From Oscillospiraceae bacterium (GTDB lineage: Bacteria > Bacillota > Clostridia > Oscillospirales > Oscillospiraceae), in contig WRAK01000014.1 in assembly GCA_009780235.1 (NCBI GenBank), forward strand, positions 1-56,601: a stretch of DNA of 56,601 nucleotides, in the 5' to 3' direction. Each line of letters opens with the position of its first letter. Position 1 is the stretch's first letter. Both the position numbers and the translations under genes were made by a program. The notes beneath the pieces were generated by a model, which was given only the letters and a program-made list of their open reading frames with translations, was not told the DNA's origin and ran no database searches. Positions 14,764 to 23,231 of the stretch are shown here, piece by piece.

Positions 14764-16101
14764 TTGCTACACAGTATCATTATTCTACTTATCTTGACGC
14801 TGGTCAGCGGGGTTTTGTCATCTTCGGAGATTGCGGTGAGTTCGGCGAATCGAAATCGGGTCAAAGTGTTGGCCGAGTCGGGGGACAAGAAGGCGGTGCG
14901 TCTGCTCAAAGTGATGGACGAGCCGGGGAATTTCTTTGCTACGACACAGCTCTACATCACCTTTATCGCCTTCTTTGCCGGTGCGTTTGCGGCGAGTTCT
15001 TTTACAGACCCCTTGGTCGCATGGACGCAGGAGGCGGGGCTTGGGATTTCCGCCGGGACGGCGGAAGTCGTGGGTTTTGTGCTGATTACGGCATTGCTGA
15101 CCTACTTTATGCTCATACTCGGTGAACTGGTGCCGAAGCGGATTGCTTTGCAGTTTGCCATTCCTTTTGCCCTGCGGGCGGTATATTTGCTTTGGGTGCT
15201 TTCGATTTTGGCTCTGCCGTTTGTGAAGCTTCTCTCGGCTTCCTCCAAGCTGGTGTTGCGTCTCGTCGGCATACGGGGGGACAAGCCGGAGGAGGACGTG
15301 ACGAAAGAGGAGATTCGCCTCATGGTCGAGTCCGGTAGTGAGCACGGACACATCGCCGAGAGCGAGCAGGGGATGATAGAGAACATCTTTGCGTTCGATA
15401 CGCTGACAGTAGCCGAGATATGTACGCATCGGCTGGACGTTGTGGCTTTACCGATTGATGCCGACTTCCATATGGTAGTTGAGTTTCTGACCACCCAGAA
15501 TTATACCAGAATCCCTGTCTATGAGGAGAGCTTGGACAACGTGCGGGGCATTTTGCACTTCAAAGACGTAATGCACTACATGGCGGGACACCCGGACGGG
15601 TCGGATTTTGATTTGCCTACCATGCTGCGGGAGCCGTATTTTATCCCCTCGTCAAAGAAAACAGGCGAGCTGTTTCAGGAGATGCGGCACGAGCGGGCGT
15701 ATATGGCCGTTGTCATCGATGAATACGGCGGGACGATGGGGATAGTCACCATGGAAGATTTGGTCGAGGAGATTGTCGGCAGTATTCAGGACGAATACGA
15801 CACGGACGAGCTGCCTGATATTGCGGCGATAGATGAGAACACCTTTGAGATCCAAGGCGGAGCCTATTTGGAGACCGTGCGGGACTTCTTTGAGGTGGAG
15901 TTGCCCGTGGACGAATACGACACGTTGAGCGGCTTCTTGGTGGGGGAGATGGGCTATATTCCCGCCGAGGATGAGAAGCCGGAAGTCGCCTATGCGGGGC
16001 TGCGGTTTCAGGTGGAGCGTGTGTTGGATAAGCGTGTGGTGACGGTGCGCGTGGAGCGTGTAGCGGAAGATGATGCGGAGGACGAAGAGAACGGCGTATA
16101 A
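14764..16101 (+). CDS. CNNM/CorC-type membrane protein (hemolysin family, DUF21-CBS-CorC_HlyC)
   Basis: 445 residues. Residues 1-190 form the DUF21/CNNM transmembrane domain (SSSEIAVSSANRNRVKVLAESG; ILGELVPKRIAL). Two CBS domains follow (EICTHRLDVVALP; GILHFKDVM; MAVVIDEYGGTMGIVTMEDLVEEIVG), then a C-terminal CorC/HlyC domain (ENTFEIQGGAYLETVRDFFEVELP). The family includes Mg/Co exporters; the old name hemolysin is misleading. The start is TTG at 14764 with AGGAG 9 bases upstream. Its own promoter lies upstream; no terminator is obvious downstream. Confidence 0.9.
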   Translation: MLHSIIILLILTLVSGVLSSSEIAVSSANRNRVKVLAESGDKKAVRLLKVMDEPGNFFATTQLYITFIAFFAGAFAASSFTDPLVAWTQEAGLGISAGTAEVVGFVLITALLTYFMLILGELVPKRIALQFAIPFALRAVYLLWVLSILALPFVKLLSASSKLVLRLVGIRGDKPEEDVTKEEIRLMVESGSEHGHIAESEQGMIENIFAFDTLTVAEICTHRLDVVALPIDADFHMVVEFLTTQNYTRIPVYEESLDNVRGILHFKDVMHYMAGHPDGSDFDLPTMLREPYFIPSSKKTGELFQEMRHERAYMAVVIDEYGGTMGIVTMEDLVEEIVGSIQDEYDTDELPDIAAIDENTFEIQGGAYLETVRDFFEVELPVDEYDTLSGFLVGEMGYIPAEDEKPEVAYAGLRFQVERVLDKRVVTVRVERVAEDDAEDEENGV

Positions 16102-16135
16102 AAGCGAAGATTTTTCGCATTCGACAAAAACCTAC

Positions 16136-16164
16136 TTGACAATTCACCCGTGTTGCGCTAAACT
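16136..16164 (+). promoter_or_regulatory. Promoter of the large solute-binding lipoprotein gene
   Basis: TTGACA (16136-16141), 17-base spacer, TAAACT (16159-16164). The leader to the start codon is about 165 bases and contains a 17-bp tandem duplication. Confidence 0.65.
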
Positions 16165-16279
16165 GTATTAAATGATTTAGTACAATTGATGCGCGATGCG
16201 GGTTTTTTGTTTTTGTGTAGGAGTGACCGTCTCCGGTTGCCCTTACGAGCAAAGGTTCATCAAAGGTAAGTCCTTTATA

Positions 16280-16313
16280 ATAATGCAGAATACAAGATAA
16301 TGCAGAATACAAG
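16280..16313. repeat. Perfect 17-bp tandem duplication in a leader
   Basis: ATAATGCAGAATACAAG occurs twice in a row (16280-16296, 16297-16313), ending 22 bases before the start codon of the binding-protein gene. Confidence 0.9.
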
Positions 16314-16335
16314 TGTATCACAAAAGGAGAGAATT

Positions 16336-18792
16336 ATGAAGAAGAGAATGATTATGTTACTACTGGCCGCAGTGCTCGTGTTGTCCCTTGCCGCTTGCGG
16401 CGGCGGACGGGGTGACGAGCAGGACATTGACGACACGCACTTCGCGACCTATGCCTATCTGCCGACGCATATTGAGTTGCCGGACATGGACGGTTGGCTG
16501 CAGGGCATGGTTGTCCACGGGGATCGGATTTTCTATTATTTCCTTGACCACAATTCCGATGATGATATGATGGACTTCAACCGCCTCCCGGAAATTGGTG
16601 ATTTTGAAGATATCGATGATGTTGATGGCTACAATGATTCCACAGACGACATTGATAATTCCACAGATTCGGAAGCCCTTAACGATTTCGACGACGAAAT
16701 TGATTGGGACAACTGGACACCGCCTGCGCCCGATATCGTGGTAATGAGTGTATCCGCCGCCGGAGATGACTTTCAGGAGATTCGCATTCCGGCGGAGTCG
16801 GGCAGTATGCAGGTTGCGGGTTTTCATGTGACGGACGAGGGGCATCTGGCTTTCCTCATTGTGACCAACGACTGGAGCGAAGCGGGCAGTAGTGTGTCTG
16901 TGGACTATCTGGTGTATACGATGGACGGTGAGCGGGTCTCCGAGCGGGATTTGTCGCACATTGTTCCGGCGGGTGTGGATTGGTTCTCTGTAGACCAAGC
17001 GTTTTTCTTGGCGGACGGGCGTATGGCACTCACCTCTTGGGCAGAGCGGGGCGCAATCCTCTATCTGTTGGACAGGGAAGGGAGAACGGTGGGCGAGTTA
17101 GAGATGGATTCGGCCCAAGGTATCACGGAATTGCCGGGCGGCCGTATTGTGATGACGGACTGGGAGCAGGACGGGGACAACTTTTTTGAAGTCCTCCGTG
17201 TGGTTGATTTTGACGCAGGCGAATGGGACGAGACCTATCGGATCAGTTTCGGCGGCGCACGGAATCTGCGCCCCGCCGGGGACTATCCCTTTGACTTTTT
17301 GATGGACGACGGTGTTCATCTCACGGGCTATAATATGGAGACGGGGCAGCGGTCACTCATTCTCAACTGGATTGAAGTGGGGCTGGCCTCAGGTTGGGAC
17401 TACAGCGTGGGCTTTTTGGATGACGGGCGCATTGCCGTGCTGACCAGCACTTGGACCGGCACAGGCGGCAGACGCGGCGGTGACGGGTCATGGCAGACGG
17501 AGTTGATGGTGCTGACCCGCGTGCCTCGTGCGGAGTTGCCGGAGCGGACGGTGCTCACTCTGGGCGGTATGTGGTTCTCTGAGGAAGTGCGGCAGGCGAT
17601 TGTGGCGTTCAACCGCGAGAGCCAAACCGCGCAGATTCAAGTGAAAGATTACAGCCTGTACAGCACGCCCGATAATTGGCGTGCGGGCGCGAACCGCTTT
17701 GCGATGGATTTGGCCACGGGGCGCGGCCCCGACTTGGTTTGGATGTGGATGGGCGATATCGCAATCGACATGGGGCTTTTAGCTGACCTCTATACGTTTA
17801 TTGATGCAGACCCCGTGCTGAATCGTTCGGATTTCTTCCCCAACATTTTGCAGGCGGTTGAGACATCGGGCGGGTCATTGCCCATGTTGCCGAACGCATT
17901 CGGTGTTCAGACCATGATAGGCATGGCCGATACTGTGGGGCATATCGACTCTTGGACGCTGGCGGATATGCTGCGGTTCGTGGATGAGACGGATGTCCCC
18001 AATGTGATGGGTGAGTGGCTGACGGGTGAGAACTTTATCTGGCAAGCACTCGCGTTTGACGGCGGGGCGTTCCTTGATTGGGATGAGAATCGGGCGCACC
18101 TCGACAATGCGGACTTTATTGACCTATTGGAAGTTGCCGCGCGTTTGCCCGCGGTACGGGATGATGAAATGGGCCAGAGCTGGGCAGGTGACGAGTTCAC
18201 CATGATGTGCCGCGGTGAGCAACTGCTCAACATGACATGGCTCTCGCACCCGGATCGGTTTCAGGAAATGACTGCGGCACTCGGTGAGATTGTCGCGCTG
18301 GGCGTACCCACTGCTGACGGCGGGGCGCATGTTATCTCCCCGCGGGAGGGTTTGGGTATCAACGCCGCCTCCGCGCATCAGGACGAAGCCTGGGCGTTTG
18401 TGCGCCGCTTCCTTCTGCCGGAGGCCACAATCGGTTATTGGGATTTCCCTGTGCGGCTTGACCTCTTCAACGCCATGATGGAAGAAGCCATGACGCCCCT
18501 GTTCTGGACAGCGGATGACCCGTGGCGTGAGGGCGAAATCGGCGAAGCGCGTCCCCACGGACACGTTTGGCTGGATGAGGGTGCCGTCCCGTTTTACGCA
18601 ATGACGGCGGAAGATGCCGCGGCCCTCCGTGAGATTGTAGAGACTGCAAGCATCATGGGCCACTTTGATGAGGGTGTGTTTGAAATGGTGCGGGAGGAGT
18701 TGCTGCCGTTCTTTGCGGGTGACAGGTCGGCGGCGGACACGGCACGGATTTTGCAAAATCGGGTGCAGACGTTTATGAGTGAGCGTCGATAG
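16336..18792 (+). CDS. Large lipoprotein with C-terminal family 1 extracellular solute-binding domain
   Basis: 818 residues. Lipobox LSLAACGGG near residue 20. Residues about 30-400 look like a beta-rich (propeller-like) region, interrupted by a very acidic Asp/Glu/Ser/Asn stretch (about 90-135). From about 410 (RTVLTLGGMWFSEEVRQAIV, AFNRESQTAQIQVKDY) the sequence resembles ABC sugar-type binding proteins (family 1): GRGPDLVWMW, MLPNAFGVQTMIGM, EGLGINAASAHQDEAWAFVRR. The usual family length is about 400-450, so an entire N-terminal module has been added. AAAGGAGAG sets the ATG at 16336. No permease or ATPase genes adjoin, so it may be a sensor-like or orphan receptor. Ligand unknown. Confidence 0.8.
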   Translation: MKKRMIMLLLAAVLVLSLAACGGGRGDEQDIDDTHFATYAYLPTHIELPDMDGWLQGMVVHGDRIFYYFLDHNSDDDMMDFNRLPEIGDFEDIDDVDGYNDSTDDIDNSTDSEALNDFDDEIDWDNWTPPAPDIVVMSVSAAGDDFQEIRIPAESGSMQVAGFHVTDEGHLAFLIVTNDWSEAGSSVSVDYLVYTMDGERVSERDLSHIVPAGVDWFSVDQAFFLADGRMALTSWAERGAILYLLDREGRTVGELEMDSAQGITELPGGRIVMTDWEQDGDNFFEVLRVVDFDAGEWDETYRISFGGARNLRPAGDYPFDFLMDDGVHLTGYNMETGQRSLILNWIEVGLASGWDYSVGFLDDGRIAVLTSTWTGTGGRRGGDGSWQTELMVLTRVPRAELPERTVLTLGGMWFSEEVRQAIVAFNRESQTAQIQVKDYSLYSTPDNWRAGANRFAMDLATGRGPDLVWMWMGDIAIDMGLLADLYTFIDADPVLNRSDFFPNILQAVETSGGSLPMLPNAFGVQTMIGMADTVGHIDSWTLADMLRFVDETDVPNVMGEWLTGENFIWQALAFDGGAFLDWDENRAHLDNADFIDLLEVAARLPAVRDDEMGQSWAGDEFTMMCRGEQLLNMTWLSHPDRFQEMTAALGEIVALGVPTADGGAHVISPREGLGINAASAHQDEAWAFVRRFLLPEATIGYWDFPVRLDLFNAMMEEAMTPLFWTADDPWREGEIGEARPHGHVWLDEGAVPFYAMTAEDAAALREIVETASIMGHFDEGVFEMVREELLPFFAGDRSAADTARILQNRVQTFMSERR

Positions 18793-18799
18793 AATAGAT

Positions 18800-18834
18800 A
18801 AACCACGGGCGGCCATTGGCCGCCCGTGGTTTTA
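18800..18834. terminator. Bidirectional terminator using the GGCCATTGGCC palindrome
   Basis: AAACCACGGGCGGCCA pairs with TTGGCCGCCCGTGGTTTT. It lies between two convergent genes, with A residues on one side and T residues on the other. The core equals the repeat core at 7262-7337. Confidence 0.88.
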
Positions 18835-18847
18835 ATAAAGGCCGAAA

Positions 18848-20527
18848 TTACCCGCCGAACACAAGGAACAGGCGCATCATTGTGACAATAGCCTGTTCAC
18901 GCGTGAATCCTCCTTGCGGTGCAAAGTTATGGTTGCCTACGCCGAACATAAGCCCGGAGGCTTGCACTCGGCCAACGGCATCCATGGCCCAAGGGGAAAT
19001 GCTGTCCTCGTCCGCAAAACTTGTCGCTTCTCTCGGGAGCGGTTGACCAATCGTGTCTGCCAAACGAGACAGCATGACGGCGGCCTGTTCGCGTGTCAGT
19101 TCCGCATTCGGGTCAAAGCGATTGTTGCCTACCCCCGCGACAACGCCGATATATGCCGCCTTTCGGACATTTTCATCATTGGTGTCGATGAATGATACGC
19201 GTCCGTGAATTTCGCCCTGTGTGTTTTCGTACAATGCAACTACAAGTGCCGTGAACTCTGCGCGGGTGATGGCATCTGTGTAGCGGAACTGCAGATGCGC
19301 AGGCACAAGTCCTGCCGCGATTGCCGCGTTTATTTGTTCGGTCGCCCAGAAACTTGGCGGCCTTGTCACATGGAATAGGCGCATCATGGTGACGATGGCC
19401 TGCTCACGCGTGTATCCCCCTTGCGGCGCAAATCTGTTATCGCCTAAGCCAATCATAACCTCGGTGACTTGTACTCGGCCAACGGCGTCTGCGGCCCAAT
19501 GGGAAATACTGTTATTGTCCGCGAAGCTTGCCGCTTCTCTCGGGAGCGGCTGGTCGAGTGCATCCGCCAAACGGGACAGCATGACGGCGGCCTGTTCGCG
19601 TGTCAGTTCCGCATTCGGGTCAAAGCGGTTGTTGCCTACCCCCGCGACAACACCGATGTATGCCGCCTTTCGGACATTTTCATCATCGGTGTCGATGAAT
19701 GACACGCGTCCTTGAATTTCGCCCCTTGTGCTTTCGTACAATGCAACCACAAGTGCCGTAAACTCTGCGCGGGTGATGGCATTTGTGTAATGCGATTGCA
19801 GGTGTGCGGGCACGAACCCCGCCGCGATTGCCGCATTGACTTGTTCGATAGCCCAGCTGCTGGGGCCGATGGGGGCGGTGGGTCTGGTTGCACGGTGTGC
19901 GATGTATGTTTCAAATATCACGAAGCCGTTTTCTCGCATGTAGGCAGCGGATTCTACACCGATGTATCTCCAATGCCAGGGCTCAAATGCGAATCCGGTG
20001 ATGCTTTCGGAGCTCTGCGGATATCGCAGGATAAATCCATAGGTGTGCGCATGTTGTTGCAGCCAGGCAAAGTGTAGTGTATTTTGGAATCTGGCATTAC
20101 TCAAAGGAGAACCGGTGAACCCGCGCTGGACAATGTCTATTGCCAGCCCGGTCTGGTGTTCCGAGTGCCCCGGGCGCGCAATCCATCTCTCGGCATGTGC
20201 CAGGCCTCGATTTTGCACGGCGTTATTAAACAAGACCCGCTGTGTTTCATAGCTGCGAAACCCTGAACGCGGGGTTAAAAACAAATTCGCTTGATTCATG
20301 GAGGCGTGCATTCTGAGAAACGCATTTGCCGCCCGCTCTCTCATAAGCTGGCCGTTTCCTACAGATACTAAGTCATGTGGCCGAAAATCTTGACTCAACC
20401 TATAGTGTCTGTTGACCAAGACCAGAATATCGTTTTGGTCGCTGACGAGTATGGGTTGGGCGAATGCAATTGTACCTGTGGATAGAAGGAGTAGGAATAT
20501 GAGGAATAGCGTGAATAGTCTGCGCAT
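18848..20527 (-). CDS. Secreted D-Ala-D-Ala carboxypeptidase (VanY, M15B) with six SLH repeats
   Basis: 559 residues. Sec signal peptide to about residue 23 (AFA-QP). VanY-type M15B domain, about residues 30-200: SEHQTGLAIDI gives the zinc ligands His and Asp, and FEPWHWRYIG the catalytic Glu/His. The rest consists of two near-identical sets of three S-layer-homology motifs (NAAIAAGxVPAHLQ; AELTREQAAVMLSRLAD; YTREQAIVTMMRLF). SLH domains bind pyruvylated cell-wall polymer, anchoring the enzyme where it trims peptidoglycan stem peptides. AAAGGGG 9 bases before ATG. The two SLH triplets are very similar at DNA level, indicating recent duplication. Confidence 0.9.
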   Translation of the reverse strand: MRRLFTLFLIFLLLLSTGTIAFAQPILVSDQNDILVLVNRHYRLSQDFRPHDLVSVGNGQLMRERAANAFLRMHASMNQANLFLTPRSGFRSYETQRVLFNNAVQNRGLAHAERWIARPGHSEHQTGLAIDIVQRGFTGSPLSNARFQNTLHFAWLQQHAHTYGFILRYPQSSESITGFAFEPWHWRYIGVESAAYMRENGFVIFETYIAHRATRPTAPIGPSSWAIEQVNAAIAAGFVPAHLQSHYTNAITRAEFTALVVALYESTRGEIQGRVSFIDTDDENVRKAAYIGVVAGVGNNRFDPNAELTREQAAVMLSRLADALDQPLPREAASFADNNSISHWAADAVGRVQVTEVMIGLGDNRFAPQGGYTREQAIVTMMRLFHVTRPPSFWATEQINAAIAAGLVPAHLQFRYTDAITRAEFTALVVALYENTQGEIHGRVSFIDTNDENVRKAAYIGVVAGVGNNRFDPNAELTREQAAVMLSRLADTIGQPLPREATSFADEDSISPWAMDAVGRVQASGLMFGVGNHNFAPQGGFTREQAIVTMMRLFLVFGG

Positions 20528-20557
20528 AGGATTAGGCCCCTTTCCGTAGTCGATTCA

Positions 20558-20586
20558 AGTATACTATAAATTTGTGAGCGGGACAA
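20558..20586 (-). promoter_or_regulatory. Promoter of the VanY-SLH gene
   Basis: On the minus strand TTGTCC (20586-20581), 17-base spacer, TATACT (20563-20558), about 31 bases before the start codon. Confidence 0.6.
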
Positions 20587-20589
20587 GGA

Positions 20590-20619
20590 AAACCGCTGTC
20601 GTCCCATCGACAGCGGTTT
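20590..20619 (-). terminator. Hairpin terminator upstream of VanY-SLH
   Basis: AAACCGCTGTCG and CGACAGCGGTTT pair around a six-base loop. On the minus strand TTTTCC follows, so it would stop leftward read-through from the former tRNA transcript. Confidence 0.6.
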
Positions 20620-20774
20620 ATTTCAAAGCATTTTTACAATATGACCACATGACCACCCCTTATGCTTACGTATAGGTATACGAATAAACATAGGGGGATT
20701 GGTTTATCTCAACTCATTTTCGAGAGGAATTATGGGAGCTACTACTTTCAGCCCCTTACAATGCGAGGCAATGC

Positions 20775-20803
20775 AAAAGCCGTCGATTTTATCGACGGCT
20801 TTT
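20775..20803 (-). terminator. Terminator of the (split) tRNA-Pro gene
   Basis: AAAAGCCGTCGAT pairs with ATCGACGGCTTTT; on the minus strand a T-run follows. It begins 2 bases after the CCA end of the tRNA fragment, so it is the original tRNA terminator left on the host side. Confidence 0.85.
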
Positions 20804-20805
20804 CT

Positions 20806-20853
20806 TGGTCGGAGTGCAGGGACTTGAACCCTGGGCCTCTTGCTCCCGAAGCA
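20806..20853 (-). other. attL: 3' half of tRNA-Pro(CGG), prophage left boundary
   Basis: Read on the minus strand this is the 3' part of a tRNA: anticodon arm CTTCGGGAGCAAG (loop with CGG), variable AGG, T arm CCAGGGTTCAAGTCCCTG, acceptor strand CACTCCG and ACCA. The 5' half (D arm, acceptor 5' strand) is absent from the bases to the right, which do not resemble tRNA. With an integrase 57 bases further on, this is the att core left after integration into tRNA-Pro; the restored complete tRNA should be at the other prophage end. Confidence 0.88.
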
Positions 20854-20910
20854 GACAACAAAAATGCTGTAACAACTGATACATCAAGGGAAATTGAAAA
20901 TTGACTGTCT

Positions 20911-22125
20911 CTAGCCTGTCTCTACTTTCTTCGCTGTCTCATCGCCTGAGCCCAATTTGCCATCCAAAATCAACGCCGCGGCATCCCATGCCTCTTGTGA
21001 GAAGTGTGCGTAAATATCAAGTAGGGTTTCCGCTTTGGCGTGTCCGATAATATATTGCAGCGTTTTGATATCAACGCCTTTTGCTACAGAGTTGGTGGCA
21101 AAGGTGTGCCGTAGGTCGTGACTGGTAAACTCAATCTTACGAGTGATGATTGCAACAGGCTTTTTCTTTGTCCGACCCGCTGAAATGCGCTGTGAGACCG
21201 TGATGCCGTTGATAGCGTCAAGCAATGTGTCCCATAGATTGCTATGCTCACTCTCCGATATGTGACCCGCCCCGCCGGGGAACACCAACAGGGAAGGGGG
21301 ACAGCTCTTTTTCCACTCGGTCAGTTCGAGAAGAAATCTATTCGGAACCGGAACCTTACGGATGCCTGCCGCGGTTTTTGGGTCTTTGCCCTTTCCGGCC
21401 TTGAAGTCGTAGGAGTGAGAAACGGAGATGCAGCGATTCTTCAAATCTACATCTGCCCATGATAATGCGACGGTTTCACCACGCCGGAGGCCGCAGCAAA
21501 GGGTCATCAATGCCAGCATCCGAGCGAGAGGTAGCCTTTTAGCCCTATAGGTGTCAGTATCATTGTCACTCGGCAGCGGTTTTACGTTCCAAATGGCATC
21601 TTGCACGGATTTGTCTAAGGCTGTACGCTTTTTCTCCGGGGCATCTTTTGGGGCCTTGATATCTTCCGTAATATCTATCATCATGGCCCTGTTTTTTCGA
21701 GCTAAAGCGCAAATTTGTGCCGCGGTCTGTATTACGGCCTTGATGGTCCTTTTTGCATATCCGGCCGCTTCCATTTCAGACACTATCATAAGGAGATCCA
21801 CCGAAGTCAGTTCGCTGGCTGTCCTGCCATCAAGCGGCGCAAGGTGATTCAATGCACTATTATACATATCCTGTGTCGATTTGCCGATTTGCTTATATTT
21901 TATGGCTTTCCAAACCCCGGCCCAGTAACCCCACGTCGAGCGTTTATCCGTGACGACAACGCCCATCTTCTTATCAATACGAATTTGGGCAATCTTATCT
22001 TCGCATTCGCTTTGTGTTTCCCCGTAGACGTATTGGCGGATTGGCGTACCGTCCGGTTTGCGGCCGACTGTGACGCTTTTGCGGTATAGGCCACTACTGT
22101 GCTTTTTCTTCTTTTTGCGTGCCAC
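20911..22125 (-). CDS. int: Tyrosine-recombinase phage integrase
   Basis: 404 residues. N-terminal AP2-like arm-binding domain (to about 60), SAM-like core-binding domain (about 65-170), catalytic domain with CGLRRGE (first Arg), HDLRHTF (336-342), GH at 361-362 and the nucleophile Tyr372 in LLDIYAHF. All catalytic residues are present. It mediates insertion and excision at the tRNA-Pro att site beside it. GTG 22125 has GAGGAGG 7 bases upstream and is preferred to longer readings. It points toward the att site, the usual layout. Confidence 0.96.
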   Translation of the reverse strand: MARKKKKKHSSGLYRKSVTVGRKPDGTPIRQYVYGETQSECEDKIAQIRIDKKMGVVVTDKRSTWGYWAGVWKAIKYKQIGKSTQDMYNSALNHLAPLDGRTASELTSVDLLMIVSEMEAAGYAKRTIKAVIQTAAQICALARKNRAMMIDITEDIKAPKDAPEKKRTALDKSVQDAIWNVKPLPSDNDTDTYRAKRLPLARMLALMTLCCGLRRGETVALSWADVDLKNRCISVSHSYDFKAGKGKDPKTAAGIRKVPVPNRFLLELTEWKKSCPPSLLVFPGGAGHISESEHSNLWDTLLDAINGITVSQRISAGRTKKKPVAIITRKIEFTSHDLRHTFATNSVAKGVDIKTLQYIIGHAKAETLLDIYAHFSQEAWDAAALILDGKLGSGDETAKKVETG

Positions 22126-22152
22126 GTTTCCGCCTCCTCTTGTCTTAGTTTT

Positions 22153-22554
22153 TTATAGCTCGACATGATGAGTATTGAGGTGCACGGTAACAACGTGGTC
22201 GTCTCGTGGTATACCTGTTCTTTGAATTGCCCTCAAAAATCGCAGAGCATTGGTTGCGAACAAGACCTCGCTGTTGGACAACCCCATGGTTGCGTTTGGC
22301 CATCTGGTAGGCTCGTCCCATACAGCGACCATGTCCTTAGATCCACCAATATCATGTACAGCAAAGCCAGCAAGAGACAGTACGTTTTTTAGCCTCTTTT
22401 TTGAGCTATGGCAAAACCTAGCAATATCTCTTGTGTCAATGTACCAACGCCCGGAAAACTTCACGATATCCACGGTGCTAGTATTGTTGATTTTAATGGT
22501 TAGGCGATCATCGTTATTCATGCTCATTTTTAACAAGAACCATTCCGCTTTCAT
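22153..22554 (-). CDS. Prophage protein, unknown function
   Basis: 133 codons from ATG 22554; starts at 22524 (MSMNN) or 22518 are possible, none with a strong binding site. The middle (WYIDTRDIARFCHSSKKRLKN) resembles a helix-turn-helix or Rha/antirepressor-like helix pair, but no family can be named. It lies between the integrase and the lysogeny repressor on the same strand, where immunity or superinfection genes are common. Confidence 0.55.
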   Translation of the reverse strand: MKAEWFLLKMSMNNDDRLTIKINNTSTVDIVKFSGRWYIDTRDIARFCHSSKKRLKNVLSLAGFAVHDIGGSKDMVAVWDEPTRWPNATMGLSNSEVLFATNALRFLRAIQRTGIPRDDHVVTVHLNTHHVEL

Positions 22555-22606
22555 TTTTTAACCATATAGGCGACACCACCGATATGGCCATTTCACTTTG
22601 AAAATT

Positions 22607-22657
22607 TTTCCGAAATTTGTAATTTCATTACACAAATGCGGAAATATCTGGTATAAT
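22607..22657 (+). promoter_or_regulatory. Operator-like palindrome with extended -10 promoter facing the repressor
   Basis: TTTCCGaaaTTTGTAAT (22607-22623) is an imperfect mirror of ATTACACAAAtgCGGAAA (22627-22644). A TTACAC-like -35 lies in its right arm, and TGGTATAAT (extended -10, TATAAT 22652-22657) follows after 18 bases. Transcription would run rightwards, through a 51-codon frame, into the antisense of the repressor gene. Confidence 0.6.
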
Positions 22658-22703
22658 GAATACCCTGTCGGCAGCAACTTCGAATGAAAGGGGCTGACCC
22701 ACG

Positions 22704-22859
22704 TTGAAACTCATAACAGAAGAAGCCGTAAAGCGGTTTGTAGAATACTACTACATAGCCTATTTGTCGTGTGCCGGCTTTCACAGCAAGGAAGGGTTAC
22801 TTGTGCTTCTCGACAAGGAACCGGATATAATCCGCATTGCTCTCGAAGAACGAAAGTAA
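22704..22859 (+). CDS. Possible 51-residue protein antisense to the repressor 3' end
   Basis: TTG at 22704 preceded by AAAGGGG 10 bases upstream; the frame reads MKLITEEAVKRFVEYYY, then IAYLSCAGFHSKEGLLVLLD, and stops at 22857-22859. The first 31 codons are outside any other gene; the last 20 are antisense to the repressor. It sits 47 bases after a good promoter. It could be a real small regulator, or the transcript may matter only as antisense RNA. Confidence 0.35.
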   Translation: MKLITEEAVKRFVEYYYIAYLSCAGFHSKEGLLVLLDKEPDIIRIALEERK

Positions 22860-23174
22860 TGCCTCGCATTGGCCATCGGTGAGTTGCTTGCCATCGTTAA
22901 TTTCAACAAGCTTGTTATAGACCTCAAGGGCGTCCTGTTCCACATCGGAACCGGGACGCTCTTTTTTTGCGTCTTGGAGCGGGGGATCGCTAAAATCGTC
23001 AAGGGAGCAACCAAGGGCATTAGCTAGAGCCCTCATTGTTTCAAGTTTTGGGTCTTTTGTAATTCCAGCAGTTATTTTATTTATAGTTCCGACTGGAACA
23101 CCAGAAATCAGGGCCAAATCTTCATTGGTAAGACCTTTTTCTTTTTTCATCCTTTTAATAACATCTAACCACAT
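22797..23174 (-). CDS. XRE-family phage repressor (cI-like)
   Basis: 125 residues. The HTH domain occupies about residues 3-60 (MKKEKGLTNEDLALISGVPV with recognition helix VGTINKITAG, then LETMRALANALGCSLDDF). The C-terminal half (VEQDALEVYNKLVEINDGKQL) is likely a dimerisation region; no LexA-type Ala-Gly/Ser-Lys protease is present, so induction is not by RecA-type self-cleavage of this protein. ATG 23174 has AAGGTGA upstream. It is transcribed from a consensus promoter next to palindromic operators shared with the divergent Cro-like gene. Confidence 0.88.
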   Translation of the reverse strand: MWLDVIKRMKKEKGLTNEDLALISGVPVGTINKITAGITKDPKLETMRALANALGCSLDDFSDPPLQDAKKERPGSDVEQDALEVYNKLVEINDGKQLTDGQCEALLSFFESNADYIRFLVEKHK

Positions 23175-23196
23175 ATCATTCACCTTCCTGACCAAG

Positions 23197-23225
23197 ATTA
23201 TAGTACTAAGTTCACGATTTGTCAA
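23197..23225 (-). promoter_or_regulatory. Repressor (PRM-type) promoter
   Basis: On the minus strand a perfect TTGACA (23225-23220), 17-base spacer and perfect TATAAT (23202-23197). The operator at 23232-23248 lies just upstream of the -35. Confidence 0.88.
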
Positions 23226-23231
23226 CATAAA

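Noticed and set aside
20662-20904. 80-codon ORF containing SECRDLNPGPLAPEAD
   Set aside because: It is a translation of the antisense of the tRNA-Pro fragment; a well-known annotation artefact.
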